From NCBI GenBank assembly GCA_023386645.1, contig JAEWJI010000011.1, positions 50,874 to 114,873 of the forward strand: a stretch of DNA of 64,000 nt. Reading direction: 5' to 3'. Origin of the DNA: Pseudomonadota bacterium. GTDB taxonomy: Bacteria > Pseudomonadota > Alphaproteobacteria > Caulobacterales > Caulobacteraceae. The position numbers and the translations under genes are program-made. Below, in pieces: positions 16,841-24,426 of the stretch. The notes beneath the pieces were generated by a model that had not been told where the DNA came from, did no database searches, and saw only the letters and a list, made by a program, of their open reading frames with translations. Positions within the stretch are counted from its first letter, which is position 1, and each line of letters starts with the position of its first letter.

Positions 16841-19009
16841 ATGAACCGTCGAGAACTGATCGCTTCCGCCGGAGCCGCCGCCTGCGCGGTCGCCGCAGGC
16901 CCTGTTCTCGCCCAAGCCCGAGCCTCCATGCCCCAGCCTCCCGTCGCCAAGAAGATCCCCGTACGCATCGAACAGCTGGGCCGCGTCCGCGTCGACGACT
17001 ACCAGTGGATGAAGGACGACAACTGGCAGGCGGTCCTGCGCGACCCGAGCCTGATCAAGGCGGACGTCCGCGAGCATCTGGAGGCGGAGAACGCCTATCG
17101 CGAGGCGATCATGGCTTCGACCGTTCCGCTCCAGAACCAGATGTTCGAGGAGATGAAAGGCCGCATCAAGGAGGACGACGCCTCCGTTCCCGCAAAGGAC
17201 GGCCCCTGGGAATACTACACCCGCTTCCGCACCGGCGATCAGCACCCGCTGTTCTGCCGCCGCCCGGCGGGCCGGACGGACGGCGAGCAGATCCTGCTGG
17301 ACGCCAACGAACTGGCGAAAGGCAAGGCCTATTCCCAAGTCTCAGCCGCCTCGGCGAGCCCCGATCACGCCCTCTACGCCTATGCCGAGGACGCCCAGGG
17401 CTCGGAGGTCCACCAGATCTTCGTCAAGGACCTGTCGACAGGGGAGGTCCTGCCCGACCCCATCGGCTCGGCCACCGGCGACTTCACCTTTTCGCCCGAC
17501 AGCCAGTGGATCTTCTGGACCAACCGGGACGACAACGGCCGCCCCGACAAGATCTTCCGCCGTCCCGCTCGCGGCGGCGACGCGAGCCTGGTCTATGAAG
17601 AGACCGACGATGGCATGTTCATCGGCGTCGGCCGGACCGCGGACGACAAGTTCGTGGTCATCGCCATCGGCAACCAGGAGACGTCCGAGGCCCGCTACAT
17701 TCCGGCCGGCGACATAACGGCCGAGCCGCGGGTGCTGGAGCCCCGCCATGTCGGCCGGCGCTATGACGCCGATCACTGGGGCGACCGCTGGGTGATCCGC
17801 ACCAACGCCGACGACTCGGTCGACTTCCGCATCGTCGAGGCGCCGACCGACCGTCCGGGCAAGGCGAACTGGACGGATCTCGTGCCGCACACGCCAGGGC
17901 GGTACATCGAGAATGTCACCCTGGTGAAGGACTTCCTGGCCCGTCAGGAGCGCGCCGACGCCAACACCCGGATCGTCATCCGAGACCGGTCCGGAGACGA
18001 GCACGAGATCGCGGTGGACGAGCCGGCCTATGCCCTGTCGCTGCAGGGATCGTCGGAGTTCGAGACCAACTGGGTACGTTACGCCTACAACTCGCCGTCC
18101 ACCCCGACCTCGACTTACGACTACGACCAGGCCAGCCGCCGACGCGAGCTCCGCAAGGTCCAGGAAGTGCCCTCCGGTCACGACCCGGCGGACTACGTGG
18201 TGGAACGTCTGAATGCGCCGGCGGCCGATGGCGAACTGGTTCCCGTCACCGTCCTGCGCCGGAAATCGACGCCAGTCGACGGCTCGGCGCCCCTGCTGCT
18301 CTACGGGTACGGCTCATACGGCATCCCGATGGCCGCCAGCTTCTCGACCAACCGGTTGTCATTGGTGGATCGCGGCTGGATCTACGCCATCGCCCACATT
18401 CGCGGCGGCTCCGACAAGGGCTGGAACTGGTTCCTGTCCGCGCGGCGAATGACCAAGAAGAACACCTTCACGGACTTCATCGCGGCGGCCGAACACCTGA
18501 TCGAGCGGAACTACGCGCGCGCCGGGAACATCGTAGCCCAGGGTGGGTCGGCGGGCGGCATGCTGATGGGGGCCGTCAACAACATGCGTCCCGACCTGTG
18601 GGCCGGGATCATCGGCCAGGTGCCCTTCGTCGATGTGATCAACACCATGAGCGACACCTCCCTGCCGCTCACGCCGCCCGAGTGGCCCGAGTGGGGCAAT
18701 CCGATCGAGGACGCCGAAGCCTACGACTACATGATGAGCTACAGCCCATACGATCAGATCTCGGCCCAGCCCTATCCGGCGGTGCTGGCCACCGGCGGCC
18801 TGTCGGATCCGCGTGTTACCTACTGGGAGCCGGAGAAGTGGGTGGCCAAGCTCCGGCCCGCTACCACCTCTGGGAAGCCGGTGCTGCTGAAGATCAACAT
18901 GGAAGCGGGCCACGGCGGCGCGTCGGGGCGGTTCGACTATCTGAAAGAAGTCGCGCACGACTACGCCTTCGCCATCTGGGCGATCGACAAGGGATGGGAG
19001 GCCGCGTGA
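16841..19009 (+). CDS. ptrB: oligopeptidase B-like S9A serine peptidase, probably Tat exported
   Basis: Cleaves short peptides, in oligopeptidase B after Arg or Lys. A seven-blade propeller (about residues 70-430) precedes an alpha/beta hydrolase domain. The catalytic Ser lies in VAQGGSAGGMLMG, the Asp in GGLSDPRVTYWEP and the His in NMEAGHGGASGRFDYLKE. Residues 1-25 (MNRRELIASAGAAACAV... ending PVLAQA) carry the twin-arginine pair and a weakly hydrophobic core, typical of a Tat signal, so the folded enzyme should be periplasmic. At 722 residues it has normal length. Its TGA stop overlaps the GTG start of the next gene by 4 nt. Confidence 0.9.
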   Translation: MNRRELIASAGAAACAVAAGPVLAQARASMPQPPVAKKIPVRIEQLGRVRVDDYQWMKDDNWQAVLRDPSLIKADVREHLEAENAYREAIMASTVPLQNQMFEEMKGRIKEDDASVPAKDGPWEYYTRFRTGDQHPLFCRRPAGRTDGEQILLDANELAKGKAYSQVSAASASPDHALYAYAEDAQGSEVHQIFVKDLSTGEVLPDPIGSATGDFTFSPDSQWIFWTNRDDNGRPDKIFRRPARGGDASLVYEETDDGMFIGVGRTADDKFVVIAIGNQETSEARYIPAGDITAEPRVLEPRHVGRRYDADHWGDRWVIRTNADDSVDFRIVEAPTDRPGKANWTDLVPHTPGRYIENVTLVKDFLARQERADANTRIVIRDRSGDEHEIAVDEPAYALSLQGSSEFETNWVRYAYNSPSTPTSTYDYDQASRRRELRKVQEVPSGHDPADYVVERLNAPAADGELVPVTVLRRKSTPVDGSAPLLLYGYGSYGIPMAASFSTNRLSLVDRGWIYAIAHIRGGSDKGWNWFLSARRMTKKNTFTDFIAAAEHLIERNYARAGNIVAQGGSAGGMLMGAVNNMRPDLWAGIIGQVPFVDVINTMSDTSLPLTPPEWPEWGNPIEDAEAYDYMMSYSPYDQISAQPYPAVLATGGLSDPRVTYWEPEKWVAKLRPATTSGKPVLLKINMEAGHGGASGRFDYLKEVAHDYAFAIWAIDKGWEAA

Positions 19010-19563
19010 CGGTCTCGGTCCGCGACACGCACGACGCGGACCTGCTCGCGATCTCAGCCCTCTATGGCCACGAAGTGCTGAGCGGCACGGCGACCTTCGA
19101 ACTGGAGCCGCCTGGCGTCGAGCAGATGGCGGCGCGGCGCGCGGCCGTACTGGACAAGGGCCTGCCGTGGCTGACGGCGGAGGTCTACGGCCGCTTCGCC
19201 GGTTATGCCTATGCGTCGCCCTTTCGCCCTCGTCCCGCCTATCGTTACGGGGTTGAGGTCTCGATCTATGTCGAGGAGACGACGCGGGGTCTTGGCGTCG
19301 GGCAGGCCCTGCTGGGCGCCCTGATCCAGCGCGCCAGGGACTTGGGGCTGCGGCACCTGATCGGCGTCATCAGCGAAAGCGCGACCAGCGCCGCTTCCAT
19401 CAGGCTGCACGAACGCCTGGGATTCCAGCGTGCCGGCGTATTCGCCCAGGTCGGGTGGAAGTTCGATCGGTGGCTCGATGTCACCCTGATGCAGCTGGAC
19501 CTCGATCCGACAGGCGTCCCGCCGCGGACGGCCGCGCTGTACCTCGCCGGCGGCCTGGCCTGA
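19006..19563 (+). CDS. GNAT N-acetyltransferase (phosphinothricin / methionine sulfoximine acetyltransferase type)
   Basis: Acetyl-CoA-dependent acetyltransferase of 185 residues. The start VSVRDTHDADLLAISALYGHEVLSG, the FAGYAYASPFRPRPAYRYGVEVSIYVEE block, the acetyl-CoA loop RGLGVGQALLGAL and the HERLGFQRAGVFAQVGWKFDRWLDV end are those of the Pat/Bar/MddA family. These act on phosphinothricin or on methionine sulfone and sulfoximine; the natural role is often amino-acid analogue detoxification. It begins with GTG at 19006, overlapping the oligopeptidase stop (GTGA), so the two are translationally coupled. Confidence 0.88.
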   Translation: MTVSVRDTHDADLLAISALYGHEVLSGTATFELEPPGVEQMAARRAAVLDKGLPWLTAEVYGRFAGYAYASPFRPRPAYRYGVEVSIYVEETTRGLGVGQALLGALIQRARDLGLRHLIGVISESATSAASIRLHERLGFQRAGVFAQVGWKFDRWLDVTLMQLDLDPTGVPPRTAALYLAGGLA

Positions 19564-19576
19564 GACGCAGCGAGGC

Positions 19577-20032
19577 TCAGTGCGGGGCGATGTCGCTCGG
19601 GGGGCGCTTCAGCCACGGCGCCAGACGGAAGCGTTTGGGCGGATCACCGATCGTCCGGTGCAGGATGAACTGCCGCGCGAAGGCCACCACCGCTCGGATG
19701 GTGACTTCGTCGAATGGCTTGGACACCGCACCCAGGGCCCCGGCGAAGCCATCGGGTATCTGTTCGGGGTTGGCGGTGAGGAATACCACCGCCGCCCCAT
19801 AATCCTCGACCAGCCGTCGCGCCACCTGGGAGCCGGTCGCCCCGTCAAGCAGGTTGATGTCCACCAGCGCCAGTTCGGGCCGCTCTCGCTCGGCGATCTG
19901 AATGGCCCCGACGGCGTCCATGGCGGAGCCGACCACATCGCAGCCGGCGTCGCCCAGCACCATCTCAAGCTCCATCGCGAGGATGGCCTGATCTTCGACG
20001 ATAAGGACCCGAAGGTCGGCTGTGGGCGCCAA
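19577..20032 (-). CDS. single-domain response regulator
   Basis: A CheY-like receiver of 151 residues with no output domain. The acidic pocket is in VLIVEDQ, the phospho-acceptor Asp58 in ALVDINLLDG, Thr86 in VVFLTANPE and the conserved Lys105 in AVSKPFDE. About 30 extra basic residues follow the receiver (RQFILHRTIGDPPKRFRLAPWLKRPP). The gene is divergent from a small HisKA_2-like kinase gene, with 133 bp between the starts. The pair probably works together, in the manner of single-domain regulators that act as phosphate sinks or inhibitors in alphaproteobacterial stress signalling (inference). Confidence 0.88.
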   Translation of the reverse strand: MAPTADLRVLIVEDQAILAMELEMVLGDAGCDVVGSAMDAVGAIQIAERERPELALVDINLLDGATGSQVARRLVEDYGAAVVFLTANPEQIPDGFAGALGAVSKPFDEVTIRAVVAFARQFILHRTIGDPPKRFRLAPWLKRPPSDIAPH

Positions 20033-20165
20033 TGTTTCCCCCGAGGCCGCAGGCGGTTGCCGACAGGTTTACCCTCTTTTGTCGGCTACCGGACACGCAA
20101 ACGCACGCTTGGCGAATTGGTTCGGGCTGGAGTATCTCCAGAGCGTCGCTTGTGGCGCGGGGGCC

Positions 20166-20759
20166 ATGGACCAGAGTCTGCGTATCGCCGAGCTTGAGCG
20201 GCGCCTGTCAGGCAGCTTCCAGCTGCTGCAGGCGCTCCTTGGCATTCGCCTTCGGGCGGTCCAGGACCCCGAGAGCCGTCGGCATCTGGTCTGGCTGAGC
20301 GACGTCACGGCCGCGCTCGGTTTGCTGAACCGTCGGATGATGACGGGCGATCCCACGGACTTCGCCGGCTATCTGAAGGACACCGCCGCCTTTTGGCGGC
20401 GCGCCTGCGCCGAGCGGCCGATTCGCATCGAAGTCCGGGCATCGTCCACGCCCCTGCCCGAGTCGCATGCCGCCTCTCTGGCGCTCATCGTCCACGAGCT
20501 GGTGGTCAATGCAGTGCGCCACGCCTTTCCCGGCGACGCCCAGGGCGCCATCGCCATCGCCTATTCGCCGGCCTCGACCGGGGTCAGCATCGTGGTGCGC
20601 GATTCCGGCATCGGCTGCGATCCGCTGGTGAAGGGCGAAGGCCTGGCACTGGTCGAGGGACTGGTCGCGCATCTGGGCGGCGTGATGAGCATCGAGACCG
20701 CCCCTGGCGCGGGCCTGGGCGTGCGCATCCGCCTGCCGCTGCAGGCGCCCACCCACTGA
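20166..20759 (+). CDS. HisKA_2-type histidine-kinase-like protein lacking the usual phospho-acceptor His
   Basis: A soluble protein of 197 residues with a dimerisation/phosphotransfer helix pair at about residues 10-60 and a HATPase domain at about 95-195. The ATPase motifs are present: N-box HELVVNAVRHAF, G1 RDSGIGCD, and the G2-like KGEGLALVEGLVAHLGG. In HisKA_2 proteins the first helix reads H-R-V-K-N-S-x-Q-L-L; here it is RRLSGSFQLLQALL, so Arg seems to stand where His should be. There is no sensor domain and no membrane segment. The start is ATG 20166; an in-frame ATG at 20022 would overlap the response regulator's start. The partner is presumably the divergent response regulator. Confidence 0.75.
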   Translation: MDQSLRIAELERRLSGSFQLLQALLGIRLRAVQDPESRRHLVWLSDVTAALGLLNRRMMTGDPTDFAGYLKDTAAFWRRACAERPIRIEVRASSTPLPESHAASLALIVHELVVNAVRHAFPGDAQGAIAIAYSPASTGVSIVVRDSGIGCDPLVKGEGLALVEGLVAHLGGVMSIETAPGAGLGVRIRLPLQAPTH

Positions 20760-20794
20760 ACAGGGCGGGCCCCGGTCGTCGAGGAAGAGGGCGG

Positions 20795-20868
20795 TGGCTG
20801 GGGAACTAGGACTCGAACCTAGAATGACGGTACCAAAAACCGTAGTGTTACCATTACACCATTCCCCA
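20795..20868 (-). tRNA. tRNA-Gln (anticodon TTG)
   Basis: A full cloverleaf is readable on the minus strand. The 7-bp acceptor stem is TGGGGAA / TTCCCCA with discriminator G and an encoded CCA. The anticodon stem ACGGT/ACCGT encloses TTTTGGT (anticodon TTG), and the T arm contains GGTTCGAGTCC. The length is 74 nt. Confidence 0.95.
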
Positions 20869-21054
20869 GCAGGTCCGGCGTAGCCCGCGGGGTCGCCCCG
20901 GGGAGGCGGTCGAATACGCCAAGCCTGCGGGCGATGCAACATGGCTTTGGCGGGCTTTTTTGAAAGCGTGGCGAGCCCGAAAAAATAGGCCTGTGGCGGC
21001 GCTCGATCGCGCTTGCGGGCCCCGAACCCCGTCGCTATAAGCCCGCCTCCAAGT

Positions 21055-21131
21055 CGGAGTGTGGCTCAGTCTGGTAGAGCACTGCGTTCGGGACGCAGGG
21101 GTCGCAGGTTCGAATCCTGCCACTCCGACCA
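21055..21131 (+). tRNA. tRNA-Pro (anticodon CGG)
   Basis: The acceptor stem CGGAGTG / CACTCCG is followed by ACCA. The anticodon stem CTGCG/CGCAG encloses TTCGGGA (anticodon CGG), and the T loop is GGTTCGAATCC. The length is 77 nt. It lies 186 bp from tRNA-Gln on the opposite strand. Confidence 0.96.
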
Positions 21132-21148
21132 TCTTCTTCCCGTCATCG

Positions 21149-21742
21149 TCATCGTGTGGTCGCCCCTTCGGGGGCCGGGTCGGCGGCTTGGGCGCCAAGG
21201 TCGCCAGGACGCCTGAGAACCAGGCCAGCGCCGATCAGTCGGCCGTCGACCAGCATCAGACGACCGAACTCCTCCGACGGCCCCCGATAGAGGACCACCT
21301 GACCGCCATCCACGCGCCAGTTGGTGAGGGTCGCCAGGCGGCGGGGGCAATCCTCGGTTCCCATCCCGCGCACGCCCAGAAAGGCCCGGTCGCGGAAGTG
21401 GATTCGGCAGTTGGCGCTGTCGCGGGCGCCGTCGTCGGCGAGCCAGTCGCCGAAGATGTCCTCTGGCCGCGCCGGCTCGGAGCGTCGACGAAGGTCGCGC
21501 ATCTCGGGATCGAGCCGATCCGTGAGCGCTCCGGCCAGAGCCTCGCCCAAGGCCTCGGCGTCCACCGACACCTCGCCGCTCACGGTCGTGCTGCGCGTGA
21601 CGGTGCGGGTGGTGTTCCCGTCCTGGGATGTTGTCGTGGTCGACCGAGTATGCTCGCGCGACACGGATTGGGCCGAAGCGACGTCCGCGAACGCCAGGGT
21701 GGTCGTGGCGAGAACGGCCGTGGCCGCGATGAACCTGAACAT
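21149..21742 (-). CDS. secreted protein with an AprI/Inh-like C-terminal domain
   Basis: A 197-residue exported protein. It has a signal peptide (MFRFIAATAVLATTTLAFA ... ASAQS) and a Thr/Ser-rich linker (residues 28-60). The C-terminal domain of about 85 residues (IFGDWLADDGARDSANCRIHF to GLVLRRPGD) has two Cys in the spacing of the alkaline-protease inhibitor (AprI/Inh) barrel, with W at NWRVDGGQVVLYRG. I suggest that fold with moderate confidence; the usual partner metalloprotease is not in the window. The start is ATG 21742. It is convergent with tRNA-Pro, 17 bp from its end. Confidence 0.6.
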   Translation of the reverse strand: MFRFIAATAVLATTTLAFADVASAQSVSREHTRSTTTTSQDGNTTRTVTRSTTVSGEVSVDAEALGEALAGALTDRLDPEMRDLRRRSEPARPEDIFGDWLADDGARDSANCRIHFRDRAFLGVRGMGTEDCPRRLATLTNWRVDGGQVVLYRGPSEEFGRLMLVDGRLIGAGLVLRRPGDLGAQAADPAPEGATTR

Positions 21743-21851
21743 GAGAAAAGCCCCCTTACTGGAACCTCGACGCTAGAGAGCCCTCGCCCCGGCTTCAACC
21801 ATGGGCAGCGTCGAGATGGAAAGTCGTTCCAAGAAGACCTAAGTCCGCCAC

Positions 21852-22400
21852 ATGAGCTCGGTCCCCTCCCCTTCAGACGTCGTCGCCTTCTGGGTGGAGG
21901 CGGGTTACGAGAAATGGTTCGCCAAGGACGAGGCCTTCGACGCGGAGTTCCGACGCCGCTTCGAAGAGGCGCATTTCGCTGCGGCCCGTCGCGAGCTGGA
22001 CCACTGGGCTGAAAGCCCGTTCGGCTCCCTGGCTCTGCTGATCCTGCTGGACCAGTTCCCCAGGAACGTGTTTCGCGGCACGGCCCACGCCTTCGCGACC
22101 GATCCCCTCGCGCGTCATTTCTCCCGCCTGGCCCTGGACGACGGACACGACCACCTGGTCAAGAACGATCTTCGCCGGTTCTTCTATCTGCCGCTCCAGC
22201 ATTCCGAGGACATGGGCGACCAGGAACGGCAGCTGGTCCTCTTCCAGGCGATGGAGCGGCCCGACGACGACCGCTGGGCGGAGCATCATCATGGGGTGAT
22301 CGCGCGGTTCGGCCGTTTCCCGCACCGCAATCGCGCGCTCGGCCGCGAAACCACCCCGGAAGAGCAGACTTTCCTCGACGAGGACGGCTTTCGCGGCTGA
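21852..22400 (+). CDS. DUF924 family protein
   Basis: A cytoplasmic protein of 182 residues from a widespread helical family with a TPR-like fold and no proven function. Hallmarks are VVAFWVEAGYEKWFAKDEAFDAEFRRRF, LALLILLDQFPRNVFRGTAHAFATDPLA, FFYLPLQHSEDMGDQ and the C-terminal FGRFPHRNRALGRETTPEEQTFL. The length is normal and the gene intact. It is followed 21 bp downstream by a small Cys/His-rich gene on the same strand. Confidence 0.92.
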   Translation: MSSVPSPSDVVAFWVEAGYEKWFAKDEAFDAEFRRRFEEAHFAAARRELDHWAESPFGSLALLILLDQFPRNVFRGTAHAFATDPLARHFSRLALDDGHDHLVKNDLRRFFYLPLQHSEDMGDQERQLVLFQAMERPDDDRWAEHHHGVIARFGRFPHRNRALGRETTPEEQTFLDEDGFRG

Positions 22401-22421
22401 GCCTCCAGGAGCTGCTTCGCC

Positions 22422-22676
22422 TTGCACCGCTGTCGAGAGTGCCACGTCCCGCTGCAGGAAGGCCGCAACTGGCACGCCTCCTACGCCGCGCGCACCTATC
22501 GCCACTGCATGGAGTGCGCGCGGGCCTATTCGCGCCTGCGCTACGGTCGGCTGAAGCCCGGGGTGAAGCGGCGCGCGTCGACCGTCGGGCCGGTGGCGAC
22601 CGCGAGGGAGCGGGCGGTGCGGGATCGCGCCGTAATCGCCCGTCAGCGACGCAAGGACCGCGACGACCGGGACTGA
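22422..22676 (+). CDS. small Cys-rich (zinc-ribbon-like) protein
   Basis: An 84-residue protein read from a TTG codon (MHRCRECHVPL). It has C-x2-C-x1-H near residue 4 and C-x2-C at HCMECARAY, a likely zinc-binding knuckle, followed by a very basic C-terminal half (RQRRKDRDDRD). Small proteins of this kind occur near phage HNH or terminase genes, and a terminase-like HTH gene lies convergent to it 80 bp away. The function is unknown, and the TTG start makes the exact N-terminus uncertain. Confidence 0.5.
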   Translation: MHRCRECHVPLQEGRNWHASYAARTYRHCMECARAYSRLRYGRLKPGVKRRASTVGPVATARERAVRDRAVIARQRRKDRDDRD

Positions 22677-22706
22677 CCGACGCCGTCGCCAGGCCGCCTC
22701 CGGGGC

Positions 22707-22753
22707 GAGTTGGACAGGCGGAGTTGGACCCGGACATGTCCAACTGTCCAAGT
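22707..22753. repeat. Clustered direct and inverted repeats of AGTTGGAC / GTCCAACT
   Basis: GAGTTGGAC occurs at 22707 and 22721, followed by its inverted form GTCCAACT at 22738 and GTCCAAGT at 22746. The inner pair forms an 8-bp stem with an 8-nt loop, and the outer pair extends it. The element lies between the ends of two convergent genes, so it may be a bidirectional terminator or part of a mobile or regulatory sequence. No T-tract follows. Confidence 0.55.
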
Positions 22754-22757
22754 CGGT

Positions 22758-23117
22758 TCAGAACAGGTCATCCTTGTTCGCCTCCTGTCTGAGGGTTCTG
22801 TAGATGCGCAGCCAGCTGTCGCTCTCCTGCACCCGTCCCGCCGCCAAGGCCTGCCCGAGCCGCGTGCGAGCCAGGCCCGCGAGGTCATTGGCGCTCGCGT
22901 CGTCAAGCGCGTCGCAGGATGTGGAAAGCTCCTCGATCGGCCGCTGGTCGGCGCGCCGCCAGCCTTCGGTCGAAGCGCGGGACCAGAAGGTGGACCGGCC
23001 GAGGCCATAGGTCCTGCAGACCTGACTGGCTGGGATGCCTGACAAATAGTCCTCACGCACCTGCTCCCACACCTGATCGTCAGTTCGGCCGACAGGCCGG
23101 TAAGAACCGTCCGCCAT
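22758..23117 (-). CDS. HTH protein resembling phage small terminase subunits
   Basis: A 119-residue protein. An N-terminal helix-turn-helix (VREDYLSGIPASQVCRTYGLGRSTFWSRASTEGWRR) resembles those of phage DNA-packaging (TerS-like) proteins and transposase-type HTHs. A helical tail follows that includes AGRVQESDSWLRIYRTL. A perfect AAGGAGG lies 6 nt before the ATG at 23117, an unusually strong ribosome site for this window. No large terminase, portal or capsid gene accompanies it, so it is either a domesticated phage remnant or a chromosomal regulator. It is divergent from thyA. Confidence 0.6.
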   Translation of the reverse strand: MADGSYRPVGRTDDQVWEQVREDYLSGIPASQVCRTYGLGRSTFWSRASTEGWRRADQRPIEELSTSCDALDDASANDLAGLARTRLGQALAAGRVQESDSWLRIYRTLRQEANKDDLF

Positions 23118-23260
23118 TGGATGCCTCCTTCAGCACCCGAAGGCGTATAGATGTCGCCTGCGTCAAAATCGGTCGCAGAGACCCTTCGTTTCGCCAGTTT
23201 CTGTGGGCAAGAGACGGCCCCGTCTGCCCCTCGAGCCGAATCGGCGACACTGTGCGGGTC

Positions 23261-24118
23261 ATGAACGCCCAGGTCCTGATCGCCGACGTCCATAATCGCA
23301 TCGGCGCAGCTCCCGCCGATCATCCCGAGTGGCAGTACCTCAACCTGCTGCGCGACATCCTGGACACCGGGGCGCGGCGGGAGGATCGGACGGGCACCGG
23401 GACGCTGGGCGTGTTCGGTCGGCAGATGCGGTTCGACCTGTCCAAGGGCTTCCCGCTGCTGACCACCAAGAAGCTGCACCTGCGCTCGATCATCGTGGAG
23501 CTGCTGTGGTTTCTGCGCGGCGAGACCAACATCCGCTTCCTGAAGGAGAACGGGGTCTCCATCTGGGACGAATGGGCCGACGCCGAGGGCGAGCTGGGGC
23601 CGGTGTACGGCAAGCAGTGGCGCAGCTGGAGCGCGCCCGACGGCCGGGTGATCGACCAGATCGAAAGGCTGGTCGAGGGGTTGAAGACCAATCCCAACAG
23701 TCGCCGGCACATCGTGTCGGCCTGGAATCCGGCCGACGTCGACGACATGGCCCTGCCGCCCTGCCACTGCCTGTTCCAGTTCTTCGTCGCCGACGGGAAG
23801 CTGAGCTGCCAGCTGTACCAGCGGAGCGCCGACGTGTTCCTGGGCGTGCCCTTCAACATCGCGAGCTATGCGCTGCTGACGATGATGATCGCCCAGGTGG
23901 TGGGTCTGAAACCTGGGGAGTTCGTGCATACGTTCGGCGATGCGCACCTGTATCTGAACCATCTCGAACAGGCCGAGACGCAGTTGGCCCGTGAGCCCCT
24001 GATCCTTCCGACCATGACCATCGCGCCGCGCGATGACCTGTTCGCCTACGAACTGTCGGACTTCGTCTTGAGCGACTACGCGCCGTGGCCGCACATCAAG
24101 GCCCCCGTGGCGATCTGA
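23261..24118 (+). CDS. thyA: thymidylate synthase
   Basis: Methylates dUMP to dTMP with 5,10-methylene-THF, releasing dihydrofolate. The motifs EDRTGTGTLGVFGRQMRFDL, ELLWFLRGETNIRFL, the active-site Cys in LPPCHCLFQF, QRSADVFLGVPFNIASYA and HTFGDAHLYLNH are intact. At 285 residues it has the short ThyA length typical of proteobacteria. I took the ATG at 23261; a longer in-frame opening upstream lies antisense to the HTH gene. Its stop overlaps the next start (TGATG). The gene leads a compact operon thyA-mazG-like-folA. Confidence 0.96.
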   Translation: MNAQVLIADVHNRIGAAPADHPEWQYLNLLRDILDTGARREDRTGTGTLGVFGRQMRFDLSKGFPLLTTKKLHLRSIIVELLWFLRGETNIRFLKENGVSIWDEWADAEGELGPVYGKQWRSWSAPDGRVIDQIERLVEGLKTNPNSRRHIVSAWNPADVDDMALPPCHCLFQFFVADGKLSCQLYQRSADVFLGVPFNIASYALLTMMIAQVVGLKPGEFVHTFGDAHLYLNHLEQAETQLAREPLILPTMTIAPRDDLFAYELSDFVLSDYAPWPHIKAPVAI

Positions 24119-24426
24119 TGGATTCCATCCGGCTGGCCGACCTGACGGCCGACATCCTGCGCATCTCCGACATGTACGCGGCCGAGCATGGAATCGAGCG
24201 GGATCGCGACTGGGCGCTGCTGAAGCTCCAGGAGGAGCTGGGGGAGCTGACGGCGGAGCATCTGCGACTGTCGGGGCGGGCGCGGGGGACGCCGGACGAG
24301 CAGGCGCGGGCGGATGAAGCGGCGGACGTGCTGGGGATGCTGCTGATCTATTGCGACCGGGCGGGGATCGACCTGGAGCAGGCGATGCGGCGCAAATGGC
24401 TGAGCTGGCTGGAGCCGAAGGCATGA
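24118..24426 (+). CDS. MazG-like nucleotide pyrophosphohydrolase
   Basis: A 102-residue all-alpha NTP-pyrophosphatase of the MazG/dUTPase-2 superfamily. The metal-binding pattern is LLKLQEELGELTAE (E-x2-E) with DEAADVLGMLLIYCDRAG (E-x2-D). Such proteins hydrolyse (d)NTPs to monophosphates and cleanse pools. Its place between thyA and folA, with one shared base to thyA and a 4-nt ATGA overlap to folA, suggests a role tied to thymidylate or folate-linked nucleotide balance (inference). Confidence 0.82.
   Translation: MDSIRLADLTADILRISDMYAAEHGIERDRDWALLKLQEELGELTAEHLRLSGRARGTPDEQARADEAADVLGMLLIYCDRAGIDLEQAMRRKWLSWLEPKA

Noticed and set aside
20795..21131. tRNA genes as integration sites of a genomic island
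   Set aside because: No integrase and no repeated tRNA 3' ends were seen in the flanking sequence.
22758..23117. Prophage
   Set aside because: Only one TerS-like HTH protein is present. There is no integrase, portal, capsid or attachment-site duplication at the nearby tRNA genes.
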